From VRUE01 sp963703235 (GTDB lineage: Bacteria > Actinomycetota > Thermoleophilia > Solirubrobacterales > 70-9), in assembly GCA_963703235.1 (NCBI GenBank), contig OY969802.1, forward strand, positions 1,240,001-1,304,000: 64,000 bases of DNA, read 5' to 3'. Position numbers and translations under genes: made by a program. This document shows positions 14,456-21,988 of this stretch, one piece after another (position 1 is the first letter of the stretch; each line of letters starts with the position of its first letter). The notes under the pieces are model-generated. The model worked only from the letters and a program-made list of their open reading frames with translations, was not told the DNA's origin and did not search any database.

Positions 14456-16201
14456 TCAGCGCCGCCTCCGACCTTGCGGTCGGAGGCAGCGCCCAACGAC
14501 TTTCTGCCCCGCCCGCGTCGGCAGGCAACGCTTTTTGACGCAGCGTCCTTTGCCTCGCACCCGGCGCTTGCCTTTGGGGCAGGGACGCCTTTTGACGGGA
14601 TTCGGCGGGCTGAGGCTCGGCGGGGGCGGACTGGCCGCGGGCGACGTCGGGCTCGGATCGCCAGCACCGGGATCGGGTGGCGGTTCCTCGCCTGGTTCTT
14701 CGCCCGTGGGACACGGACCCCCTCCCGGGCCAGCGACGATCTCGAAGGAGGAGGTGGCAAGGAGCGAACTACCCGGTTTGGACCAAGGGGTCATGGCCGC
14801 TTTGACGACGAAGTCGCCGCATTCGGGCGGCGTGAGGAGCGGGCCGTCGTCGCCTTCGTTCAGATCCAGGCCGAGGTGAGAGACGGGAAGCTGGGGAAGG
14901 TCGTCGAAGGTGACGGTCAGCTGTTCGCTGAATGGTTCGAATTCGAGCTCGCCCGCCTGCTTGACCAAGATCCCGAGCCCCGAGTGCCTGACCACGATGT
15001 AAAGGGCCGGGTCACCCTCGGCGGCGAAGAGATGCCCCGCAAGAACCTCTCCCGGCAGAAGGGGGGTTTCCACCTCGATCGTCCCGATCTCCGAGCCCGA
15101 CGGACAGCCATCCCCCGGTTCGGAGTCGACGGTCTCCTGTGCGAGCTGAGCCGGCGTGCAGGTGGGGAGGCTCTCGACCGGTTCGGTGTTGACGATCATC
15201 CCCTCGGGCAGGGTCAGCACCAGCTTTTTCATCTCGGATTGAGCGATGCCGGCGGGGTTGACGAGGCCCTCGTCGAAGAAGTCGAGGCTGAGGTCGAGGC
15301 CCGAGGAGGTATCGGCCAGATCAGTGGTCGGCTGAGCCTCGATCTGGGACAGGAAATCGAGATTGCCGCAACCGGTGAACCCCAGCGGAGCGGGCGGCTC
15401 CGCATTGTCATGCGAGAGGACCGCGGCCGTGATGAACAGCTCAGGGTCATCCCAGGAAACGGCGTCGAAGCGCGTCTCGACCGAACCGGTGCAGCTGCGC
15501 GGGACGGTGAGGAGGGGCTGCTGAGGAATGGCGACCGGACAGTTACCGGTGGAGAAGGCGCACTGGCCACGGTCGACATCGTGGACGGGGGCGGCGGGGA
15601 TTCCCCAGATCGAGATGCGAGCGCTGTAGAAGAGCACCGCTTGCGTCAGGTCCGAGACCCGGGCGAAGCCGTTGTACGGCGGTACGTCGCTGAGCCCGAG
15701 CTCGACCACGACCGGCTGGCCAGCGGCGACGAACCCGATCCTAGCCACCGTACCGGCCATCGGCGTCAGCTTGTACACGGGGACCGGGGCGAGGAAGTCG
15801 ACCGAGCCGGCCGCGATTGGTCCCGAAGCCGAGGCCGTGACCCCGCCAATCCCGATCGCGGAGCTGTCGGGGCAGGCGTTCTCGCCGCCTTCGATATCGA
15901 TGAAATCGACGTTGGAGCAGGCCGGCACCGCCGTTGGCATGGCGACGAAACCCGCTGGATAGTCGATCTGGAGGTGCCTGAGATCGCCATCTGGAGCTTC
16001 GAGGCCGGAGTCCTCGACGGTATTGAGCCGCAAGGTCGTCGTCAGGGCGAAGGGATGCGAGCCCGCCTGCGTCGACGGCGAGCTGTCGGCTTCGGTGAAG
16101 ACGACATCGACATGGTCGAAGCCAAAAGCGGCCAGCGCAGTGGCGGGAGCCAGCGCGAGTAAGGCACAAGCGGCAGCAGTAATGAGGTGGAGCTGCTTCA
16201 G
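14456..16201 (-). CDS. Large secreted protein with Cys/Lys/Arg-rich tail (start lost or CTG)
   Basis: From CTG 16201 the frame gives a good signal peptide (ITAAACALLALAPATALA), then FGFDHVDVVF and a long beta-rich region with Cys pairs, including KKLVLTLPEGMIVN and CPSGSEIGTIEVETPLL. A Pro/Ser/Gly linker and a basic tail (RPCPKGKRRVRGKGRC) end it. This plan is common among secreted proteins of Thermoleophilia-like genomes; function is unknown. The first canonical start (TTG 16033) would remove the signal peptide. The frame has no ATG/GTG/TTG upstream and abuts a ctaE-like tail 5 nt away, so the original 5' end may have been replaced. Confidence 0.7.
   Translation of the reverse strand: MKQLHLITAAACALLALAPATALAAFGFDHVDVVFTEADSSPSTQAGSHPFALTTTLRLNTVEDSGLEAPDGDLRHLQIDYPAGFVAMPTAVPACSNVDFIDIEGGENACPDSSAIGIGGVTASASGPIAAGSVDFLAPVPVYKLTPMAGTVARIGFVAAGQPVVVELGLSDVPPYNGFARVSDLTQAVLFYSARISIWGIPAAPVHDVDRGQCAFSTGNCPVAIPQQPLLTVPRSCTGSVETRFDAVSWDDPELFITAAVLSHDNAEPPAPLGFTGCGNLDFLSQIEAQPTTDLADTSSGLDLSLDFFDEGLVNPAGIAQSEMKKLVLTLPEGMIVNTEPVESLPTCTPAQLAQETVDSEPGDGCPSGSEIGTIEVETPLLPGEVLAGHLFAAEGDPALYIVVRHSGLGILVKQAGELEFEPFSEQLTVTFDDLPQLPVSHLGLDLNEGDDGPLLTPPECGDFVVKAAMTPWSKPGSSLLATSSFEIVAGPGGGPCPTGEEPGEEPPPDPGAGDPSPTSPAASPPPPSLSPPNPVKRRPCPKGKRRVRGKGRCVKKRCLPTRAGQKVVGRCLRPQGRRRR
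14464..14487. terminator. Hairpin at the 3' junction of convergent genes
   Basis: Ten-bp perfect arms (GCCTCCGACC / GGTCGGAGGC) with a TTGC loop. It lies 38 nt past the AbiEii-like stop and inside the last codons of the convergent secreted-protein gene. It could terminate transcription from both sides, though no T-tract is seen. Confidence 0.4.
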
Positions 16202-16207
16202 ACGGTC

Positions 16208-16246
16208 AGAGGATATAGACCGTCGTGTAGACGAGGATCCACATCA
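16208..16246 (-). repeat. Diverged copy of the ctaE 3' end
   Basis: Thirty-five of 39 nt match ctaE 17711-17749. In frame it reads MWILVYTTVYIL and TGA, against ctaE MWIVVYTTVYIL and TAG. Three of the differences are synonymous, so this piece was once coding. It is either the relic of a second oxidase subunit III gene or one end of a segment duplication; the matching copy is at the other side of the 1.5-kb cassette. Confidence 0.65.
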
Positions 16247-16326
16247 TCCGCAGTCGCATGGTAATACGGATTCCGCTTGTTCAAGCGGTTCCAAATCCGG
16301 CTGAGTCCGGTTGTCTCCGGTCTGAC

Positions 16327-16355
16327 TGGCGCACGAGTGGCGCACCGCTGGCGCA
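16327..16355. repeat. TGGCGCA repeats, left cluster
   Basis: Three copies of TGGCGCA spaced 11 nt apart (start points 16327, 16338, 16349). A similar cluster with the same orientation is at 17647-17675, at the other end of the cassette. One helical turn spacing suggests a protein-binding array or an attachment-type site. Confidence 0.5.
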
Positions 16356-16360
16356 CGGGC

Positions 16361-16783
16361 TCACCGGATCAGCCGAACCTCAGCGCCAACATCCACCTTC
16401 ACCCATTCCCGATCCGTTGTCACAGCGGGCACGCCGAGCCGCTCGGCAAGGACAAGGCAGGCCCGGTCGGCCAGCGACAGCCCCTGGGGCTTGGTGATGG
16501 GTCTCAGCCCCGCGACCTCGATGCAGTCAGCAGCGGTCAGTGCTTCGATCCAGATCACCACTTCCTCTCCCGTCACGCTGAGGCGACTCGCCACCTCTCG
16601 CGGATCGTCTCCATCGGCGGCGACGTTCGACAAAACCTCCGCCCAATTCAGGACGCTGATCGTCGCGCCCTCGGCTATCGCGTCAACGACCGTCGAGGAG
16701 CCCTCCTCGTCGTGCAGCAGCGCCATCACCGCAGAGGCGTCGAGCACCGACGTTGGCGCTCGGGACGCCTCAGCGTCCGGCAC
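16361..16783 (-). CDS. PIN-domain toxin, VapC-like
   Basis: 140 residues from GTG 16783. PIN acidic residues: VLDASAVMALLHDEEG (first Asp), NWAEVLSN (Glu), SLADRACLVLAERLG and TTDREW (C-terminal Asp pair). VapC toxins are magnesium-dependent RNases, usually on tRNA or rRNA. The start overlaps the end of the upstream small antitoxin-like gene by 14 nt. A longer in-frame extension to 16897 lies antisense or out of frame with that gene and is not used. Confidence 0.77.
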   Translation of the reverse strand: MPDAEASRAPTSVLDASAVMALLHDEEGSSTVVDAIAEGATISVLNWAEVLSNVAADGDDPREVASRLSVTGEEVVIWIEALTAADCIEVAGLRPITKPQGLSLADRACLVLAERLGVPAVTTDREWVKVDVGAEVRLIR

Positions 16784-16958
16784 GGCGGCGGCGGGCTTCG
16801 TCCTCGCGGTCTTCCGCTCTGGCTTCGGCTCGCCGCCCAGCGACCAGCTCGTCGCTGAACGACCTGCTCGGGTCGTGGCCGAGCATCCCCCGTGCACGCT
16901 CAGCAGCAGCCCGACGCCGCTCTATCTCCGACTTGGTGAGCTTGGTGGCTTGTGCCAT
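16770..16958 (-). CDS. Putative antitoxin of the VapC-like toxin
   Basis: 62 residues, highly charged: MAQATKLTKSEIERRRAAAE, a helix rich in Arg/Glu and a tail GRRAEARAEDREDEARRRR. Size, position and 14-nt overlap with the PIN gene fit a VapB-type antitoxin, although no clear ribbon-helix-helix or AbrB motif is visible. DNA binding to its own promoter would be expected. Confidence 0.6.
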   Translation of the reverse strand: MAQATKLTKSEIERRRAAAERARGMLGHDPSRSFSDELVAGRRAEARAEDREDEARRRRAGR

Positions 16959-17098
16959 ATCGCGATGGTACCGCCCCTGGGGACGGAATCAGCCGAAGGG
17001 CAAAACCAAGGCGGTAACGTAGTGCCGCCCGTGCGAAACCCCTTTAGGCAAGACCGCAGCAAGGGAAAGCCTGGTCTGCCCCCGGTTCGAGCGACAGG

Positions 17099-17265
17099 TC
17101 AGGGCTTGACCGTTTCAGTTCCTCTTTGTTGATGAGTTGAGATCCTCTCGAACTCCCTCGGAGAAGATAGCCGAGTGTGGAGTGCCTCCTCTCGCGGTTG
17201 TAGAAGGTCTCGATGTAGTCGAAGACAGCGCTTTGCAGCTCGCGCCGGTTGGGCCAGGAGCGACG
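17099..17265 (-). pseudogene. Remnant of an IS3-family transposase (OrfB C-terminus)
   Basis: Reading leftward: RRSWPNRRELQSAVFDYIE, FYNRERRHSTLGYL, the tail of the IS3 rve/integrase domain. After LGYL one base is missing; in the shifted frame it continues SPREFERISTHQQRGTETV and stops (TGA 17099-17101), the normal end of the protein. Only about 55 codons remain, with nothing upstream. So the element is dead. A GC-rich end-like sequence follows (17064-17098). Confidence 0.7.
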
Positions 17266-17294
17266 ACGCACGGCAGTCGAGTCTCGGGCGTGGG

Positions 17295-17597
17295 GTGCCT
17301 GATAGTCAGACATGCAGTTCTTTCCGGTTAGCCTTCATTCTGCTCAGTCTTGCGTTGTTGGGCGGCGCGTATTTGTGGTTCGCAATCGTCTACTTCCTTG
17401 ACGATGAGAGTCAGGGACGGAGCCTTGCGTTGTGGATTGGCTACTTCGGCTCGGCCGTCACCGTCGCCGCAGGCACGTTGGCATTCATCGCTGCGGGCAC
17501 GTCGCGCCCTCGCAACGCAGTCCGCAGGATCGCGCCTCTACTCGCCGTTGCGGGAGTTCTGTTTACGCTCTACGCCATAGGTGGGGGCTTCGGGTGA
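17295..17597 (+). CDS. Small three-span membrane protein in the cassette
   Basis: 100 residues from GTG 17295. Three hydrophobic stretches: LAFILLSLALLGGAYLWFAI, LWIGYFGSAVTVAAGTLAFI and IAPLLAVAGVLFTLYAI. No family recognised. It is encoded opposite to the VapBC-like pair and overlaps the 5' side of the IS3 remnant. Composition is lower in GC than the core genes. Could be a passenger gene; a non-coding alternative cannot be excluded. Confidence 0.42.
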   Translation: MPDSQTCSSFRLAFILLSLALLGGAYLWFAIVYFLDDESQGRSLALWIGYFGSAVTVAAGTLAFIAAGTSRPRNAVRRIAPLLAVAGVLFTLYAIGGGFG

Positions 17598-17646
17598 GCT
17601 TCAAAGGAATTAAGCCCCCGGTCTTGGTCCAGCTGCCCCCTCTGTG

Positions 17647-17675
17647 TGGCGCACAGAGTGGCGCACCGCTGACGC
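17647..17675. repeat. TGGCGCA repeats, right cluster
   Basis: TGGCGCA at 17647 and 17659 and TGACGC at 17670, spaced 12 and 11 nt. Same orientation as the left cluster at 16327-16355, sharing the stretch GTGGCGCACCGCTG. Together with the ctaE-tail copies the two clusters frame the VapBC/IS3 cassette. Confidence 0.5.
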
Positions 17676-17708
17676 GGCACTAGCGCAAACCGCTTGCCAG
17701 AGCCGCTT

Positions 17709-18332
17709 CTAGAGGATGTAGACGGTGGTGTAGACGACGATCCACATCACATCTACGAAGTGCCAGTAGATGCCGGCCACCTCGACACCGAGGTGGTCCT
17801 TCGCCGCCGGGCCGAAGTGGCCGCGGAAGGCGCGGATCGTGGCGAAGCTGAGCAGCATCAGACCGACGAAGACGTGGGCGCCGTGCAGGCCGGTGAGGCT
17901 GTAGAAGATCGAGCCGAAGCCGAAGTCGCGGGCGCTGAAGCCGATGTGGACGTACTCGTTCATCTGGATGAAGAGGAAGGTCGCGCCGAGCATCCAGGTC
18001 AGGACGAGGCCGAGTTTGAGCCCGGCGCGGTTGCCCTTGCGGATCGACTCCAGGGCGTAGTGGATCGTGAAGCTGGAGGAGACGAGGATCGCGGTGTTGA
18101 TGCCGGCGACGGCGACCGGGAGGTCAAAAGGCTCCGGCGGCCAGGCCGACGGGTCGACGACGACGCGGAGGAAGAAGTAGGCGGCGAAGAAGGCTCCGAA
18201 CAGCATGATCTCGGAGACGATGAAAAGCAGGATCCCCAGCGTCTGCCGATCGATCCGCGAGCTCTCATGAGCCTCGGGCGGGCCGTGGTGCTCCTCATGG
18301 GCATGGCCCAGGGCGACGGTTGCGCTCTCCAT
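17709..18332 (-). CDS. ctaE: Cytochrome c oxidase subunit III
   Basis: 207 residues from ATG 18332. Seven-helix subunit III fold; signatures SEIMLFGAFFAAYFF, LTGLHGAHVFVGL and IYWHFVDVMWIVVYTTVYIL. The His-rich N-terminus (HAHEEHHGPPEAHE) is loop. It stabilises the aa3 oxidase core and sits last in the operon ctaC-ctaD-Usp-ctaE. The start overlaps the Usp-like stop by one base (TGATG), so translation is coupled. Its 3' 39 nt have a diverged copy at 16208-16246. Confidence 0.95.
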   Translation of the reverse strand: MESATVALGHAHEEHHGPPEAHESSRIDRQTLGILLFIVSEIMLFGAFFAAYFFLRVVVDPSAWPPEPFDLPVAVAGINTAILVSSSFTIHYALESIRKGNRAGLKLGLVLTWMLGATFLFIQMNEYVHIGFSARDFGFGSIFYSLTGLHGAHVFVGLMLLSFATIRAFRGHFGPAAKDHLGVEVAGIYWHFVDVMWIVVYTTVYIL

Positions 18333-19210
18333 CAGGACTCTTCCCCCTCGGCTACGGCGGCGGCCACAGCGGCCGCTGGCCGGCCCACCTCGAGGTGCTC
18401 GACCTGCTTCTCGGTGATCTCGCGCGTGCGACCGATCAGGTCCTCGTCGAGCCAGCGCGAGGTCTCGCCGGCAAAGGTCGAGATCAGAACCTCGTCGATC
18501 CGGTAGTGCTCGATCGCGTTCTGGACGGCGTGGAAGGGATCGGGGCTCATCGGCTGGCCGGTGGCGTCGACGTCGGCCCGGTACAGCTCGGCCAGGGTCG
18601 AAGCGAGATCGCGGACTATCTCGGACTCCGGGACGTCGTCCGATCGCGGGCAGACGATCGTGTAGCGGTGGGGGTGTCCGGCGGCGCGCTCCTTCAGCCG
18701 GTTGACGAGATCGGGCGCGGCTACAGTCTGGGTGGCGACGACGAGAGTGTGGCTTTTCTCCCAGCTGATCGAGTCGTCCACGATCCGCACGGGGATGTGG
18801 GTGATGACGACATCGGGCTCGAAGCGGTTCTTGGCCCACTCAACGAGATCCTTGCGCGTGAAGCCGAAGCGGGTCCCGCTGCCGCACGAGAGCAGAACCT
18901 CGCCCGGTTCGTGGGCGCGCACCGCGTCGTCCAAGGCGAGCGCCGGATCGGGGTCCATGACCTCGCCAACCGACTCGATCCCGTACTCGGCGAGAATCGA
19001 CATCGTCACCTCGACCCGGGCGCGAGCGGCGTCGCGCAGTTCGCCCGAGTCGATCAACTGGCCGACCGCGGGCTGGTTTTGCGGCGCCGCAACGGCAACG
19101 AACGCCGCCTTTCCGGCCCGCTCTTTGACGGCCGCCAGCAGCTTGCGACCGCCGGCGACCTCGTTGAGGAAAAGCAGCAGCGGCCTCTCCTCTGGGCTCA
19201 CGGCGTTCAC
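18332..19210 (-). CDS. Double universal-stress-like protein inside the oxidase operon
   Basis: 292 residues from GTG 19210, two related alpha/beta halves. The first starts ERPLLLFLNEVAGG and has EVLLSCGSGTRFG, the second begins HTLVVATQTVAAPDLV and has DEVLISTFAGETSRWLDED. The arrangement resembles tandem UspA domains, which bind ATP or act as stress sensors; a canonical ATP loop is not evident. It overlaps ctaD by 4 nt (GTGA) and ctaE by 1 nt, so it must be made with the oxidase. A role in oxidase assembly or energy sensing is inferred, not shown. A related protein is at 12331-12984. Confidence 0.77.
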   Translation of the reverse strand: MNAVSPEERPLLLFLNEVAGGRKLLAAVKERAGKAAFVAVAAPQNQPAVGQLIDSGELRDAARARVEVTMSILAEYGIESVGEVMDPDPALALDDAVRAHEPGEVLLSCGSGTRFGFTRKDLVEWAKNRFEPDVVITHIPVRIVDDSISWEKSHTLVVATQTVAAPDLVNRLKERAAGHPHRYTIVCPRSDDVPESEIVRDLASTLAELYRADVDATGQPMSPDPFHAVQNAIEHYRIDEVLISTFAGETSRWLDEDLIGRTREITEKQVEHLEVGRPAAAVAAAVAEGEES

Positions 19211-21111
19211 GTCGACCCCACCTTTGCCGGCTCGGGTTGGGCCACCTCTGCCTCTTCGCCGCCCATGATCGCGTGGCGGGCCCCCGGCACGCCGAACTCG
19301 TAGGGGCCGCCGACGACGCGCGGGATCTCGTCGAAGTTGAAGATGGGCGGCGGTGAGGAGACCTGCCACTCGATCGTCTTCGCCCGCCACGGATTCGCTT
19401 CGGCGCGCGGGCCGTACTTCCAGCTGACGACCATGTTGTAGAGGAAGACCAGCTGGGCGGCGCCGAGCATGAAGGCGAAGACGCTGATCAGCAGGTTCCA
19501 GTCGCCGAACTGGGCGGCGTAGTCGGAGACGCGGCGCGGCATCCCGTCCATCCCCACCCAGTGCATCGGCACGAAGGTGCCCCAGGTGCCGACCAGCGTG
19601 CCCCAAAAGTGGACGCGGCCGAGTTTCTCGTCGTACATTCGCCCCGTCATCTTCGGGAACCAGTGGTAGACGCCGGCGAAGATCGTGAAGACCGAGCCGC
19701 CGAAGAGGACGAAGTGGATGTGGGCGACGATGAAGTAGGTGTCGGAGACGTGGATGTCGATCGGCACCATGCCGAGCATGACGCCGCTGATGCCGCCGAT
19801 CGTGAAGGTGACGATGAAGGCGAGCGCGAATAGCATCGCCGTCGAGTAGGTGTGGATCTTGCCGAAGAAGAGGGTCCCCAGCCAGGAGAAGATCTTGATT
19901 CCGGTCGGCACCGCGATCAGCAGCGTCGTGATCATCATCGGCACCCGCAGCCAGCTGAACATGCCGGCGACGAACATGTGGTGCGCCCAGACCGAGTAGC
20001 TGAGGACGACGATCCCGATCAGTGCCAGCGCCATCAGCCGGTAGCCGAAGATCGGTTTGCGGGCGTGGGTCGAGATGACCTCGGAGATGATCCCGAAGCC
20101 CGGCAGCATCATGATGTAGACGGCCGGGTGCGAGTAGAACCAGAAGATGTGCTGGTAGCTGACCACGTCGCCGCCGCCGGCGAACTCGAAGAACTGGGTG
20201 CCGACGGCGCGGTCGAGCAGGACCATGAACTGGACGCCGGCGATGAACGGGGTCGCGGCGACGACCAGCAGCGAGGTCGAGAGGTTGGCCCAGACCAGGA
20301 GCGGCATGCGCCAGAAGTTCATTCCGGGCGCACGCATGGTGATGATCGTTACTAGGAAGTTCAGAGCCGTCGCTATCGACGAGGCCCCGGCGAACTGCAC
20401 GCCCAAGTTGAAGAACGACTGCCCCAACGGCGCGCCGGTCGAGAGCGGCGCGTAGCCGGTCCAACCGGTGTCGAAGGCGCCGCCGGGGGCGAGAAAGCTG
20501 CCGATGAAGAGCAGCCCTGCGATCGGCAGCATCCAGAAGCTGAGCGCGTTGAGGCGCGGGAAGGCCATGTCCGGGGCGCCGATCATCAGCGGCAGCACGT
20601 AGTTCGCGAGCCCGGCGAAGACCGGGATCACGAAGACGAAGATCATCAGCACCGCGTGGGTCGAGAAGAGGCCGTTGAAGGTCGAGGCGTCGACGATCTG
20701 GGCGCCCGGCTGGGCCAGCTCGGCGCGGATCATCATCGCCATCAGACCGCCGATGAAGAAGAAGATGAAGGTGGTGACGACGTACTGGATGCCGATCACC
20801 TTGTGGTCGGTGTTGAAGCGGAAGTAGTCCCGCCAGCTGCGGGCGCCATGTTGGGAGTGGTCCTCGGGGATGGTCGGCATTCCCGCCGCCCAGCGCAGCC
20901 AGTAGTCGAAGCAGCCGAAGCCGGCGAGGAAGCCGAGCGGCGCCGTGATCAGCGGCACGACGACATGGGGGTAGCCGGTCTGCTCGGTCTGCCAGATCGG
21001 CAGGCCGGAGATCTCACGCAGGACGACGACGAGGCCAACGCCGAAGGCCGCTGCCAGCACCGCGCCGAGCGCTCCGCGAATCCATCCAGGACGCTTGATC
21101 GCAGCCGTCAT
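19207..21111 (-). CDS. ctaD: Cytochrome c oxidase subunit I (aa3 type)
   Basis: 634 residues with all ligands: H152 and H466 for low-spin heme, H328, H377, H378 for CuB with Y332 as cross-linked Tyr, and H464 for heme a3. Motifs: STHAVLMIF, FYSHPAVYIMMLP, VWAHHMF, DTYFIVAHIHFVLFGG, PKMTGRMY. It reduces O2 and pumps protons. An N-terminal extra region (about 1-95) adds two hydrophobic segments, longer than most homologues. It is the intact reference for the degenerate paralogue at 6715-8400. Second gene of the operon, 18 nt after ctaC. Confidence 0.97.
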   Translation of the reverse strand: MTAAIKRPGWIRGALGAVLAAAFGVGLVVVLREISGLPIWQTEQTGYPHVVVPLITAPLGFLAGFGCFDYWLRWAAGMPTIPEDHSQHGARSWRDYFRFNTDHKVIGIQYVVTTFIFFFIGGLMAMMIRAELAQPGAQIVDASTFNGLFSTHAVLMIFVFVIPVFAGLANYVLPLMIGAPDMAFPRLNALSFWMLPIAGLLFIGSFLAPGGAFDTGWTGYAPLSTGAPLGQSFFNLGVQFAGASSIATALNFLVTIITMRAPGMNFWRMPLLVWANLSTSLLVVAATPFIAGVQFMVLLDRAVGTQFFEFAGGGDVVSYQHIFWFYSHPAVYIMMLPGFGIISEVISTHARKPIFGYRLMALALIGIVVLSYSVWAHHMFVAGMFSWLRVPMMITTLLIAVPTGIKIFSWLGTLFFGKIHTYSTAMLFALAFIVTFTIGGISGVMLGMVPIDIHVSDTYFIVAHIHFVLFGGSVFTIFAGVYHWFPKMTGRMYDEKLGRVHFWGTLVGTWGTFVPMHWVGMDGMPRRVSDYAAQFGDWNLLISVFAFMLGAAQLVFLYNMVVSWKYGPRAEANPWRAKTIEWQVSSPPPIFNFDEIPRVVGGPYEFGVPGARHAIMGGEEAEVAQPEPAKVGST

Positions 21112-21129
21112 CTAGTCATCTACCCCTCA

Positions 21130-21921
21130 TTATGCCCCGCCCGGCCCCAGGGGAATCGGGTCGGTCTCGGTGTCTTGGACGACGGCCTCCATCAGCGGCG
21201 CCGGCACTTTCTCTTTCAAGCCCGTAACCCATTTGCGGAACTCGGCCGGCGGCTCGACCACCACTTTGGCCCGCATCGTCGCGTGGCCGAAGCCGCAGAG
21301 CTCGGTGCAGATCAGCTGGTAGGTTCCCGGCTTGTCCGGCGTCACGATCGCCGTCGTCGTGATCCCGGGCACGTTGTCCTTCTTGATCCGCCACTCGGGC
21401 ACCCAGAAGGAGTGGATGACGTCGAGGGCATGCATCTTGAAGTGGACCTGGCGCCCGAGCGGGACGTGCAGCTCGCCCTCCGACCAGGCCTCGCCCTTGC
21501 CCGGGTAGCCGAAGCTCCAGGCGAACTGCTGCGAGAAAACCTGAACCTTGAGCGGGTTCTCGGCGGGGTCCTCGATCTCGTCGAGGACGGCCCAGCTGTA
21601 GCCGGCGCCGAAGAGGACGATGATCGTCGGGATCACGGTCCAAGCGACCTCGAGCCGCGTGTTGCCGTGGATCGGCTCACCGTCGGACTCGTCGCCTGGC
21701 TTGGCTTTGAACTTCCACAGGGCGTAGAAGAGCATCACCATCACCAGCGAGAAGACGAAGGCGGAGAGGACGATCATCACGTCGAGCAGCGTGTCGATCG
21801 GCCCGGCCGCGGTGGAGGCGCCCTCGCCGTTCCAGTCGATCGGCACCATCACCAGCGAAATCACCGCCGTCAAGGCGAGGGTGGCGGCGAGCATCTTCGC
21901 TATCGGCAGGCGGCCCAACAT
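21130..21921 (-). CDS. ctaC: Cytochrome c oxidase subunit II with intact CuA site
   Basis: 263 residues: N-terminal export/anchor helix, a second helix (about 44-68), then WTVIPTIIVLFGAGYSW and the CuA domain. Ligands H170, C205, E207, C209, H213, M216 are all present (CTELCGFGHATM). Accepts electrons from cytochrome c and passes them to ctaD. First gene of the leftward operon; the promoter must lie in the 67 nt between 21921 and the glycosyltransferase stop at 21989. Confidence 0.96.
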   Translation of the reverse strand: MLGRLPIAKMLAATLALTAVISLVMVPIDWNGEGASTAAGPIDTLLDVMIVLSAFVFSLVMVMLFYALWKFKAKPGDESDGEPIHGNTRLEVAWTVIPTIIVLFGAGYSWAVLDEIEDPAENPLKVQVFSQQFAWSFGYPGKGEAWSEGELHVPLGRQVHFKMHALDVIHSFWVPEWRIKKDNVPGITTTAIVTPDKPGTYQLICTELCGFGHATMRAKVVVEPPAEFRKWVTGLKEKVPAPLMEAVVQDTETDPIPLGPGGA

Positions 21922-21988
21922 CGGCGGGCGGGCATTCTATTGAAGCCGCGGCGGGAGGCTTTCAGCCTCAGGTGACGCTCGGCACGAT

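Noticed and set aside
13667..16162. 831-aa open frame across the AbiE-like and secreted genes on the plus strand
   Set aside because: No domain, Arg/Gly/Asp-rich, and it covers two genes with clear products.
16276..16320. T-arm-like GGTTCCAAATCCGG that could be a tRNA end
   Set aside because: No acceptor, D or anticodon arms can be built around it, so no tRNA gene is called.
16327..17675. TGGCGCA arrays as a plasmid-type replication origin
   Set aside because: No Rep gene, no AT-rich unwinding stretch, and the arrays are too short.
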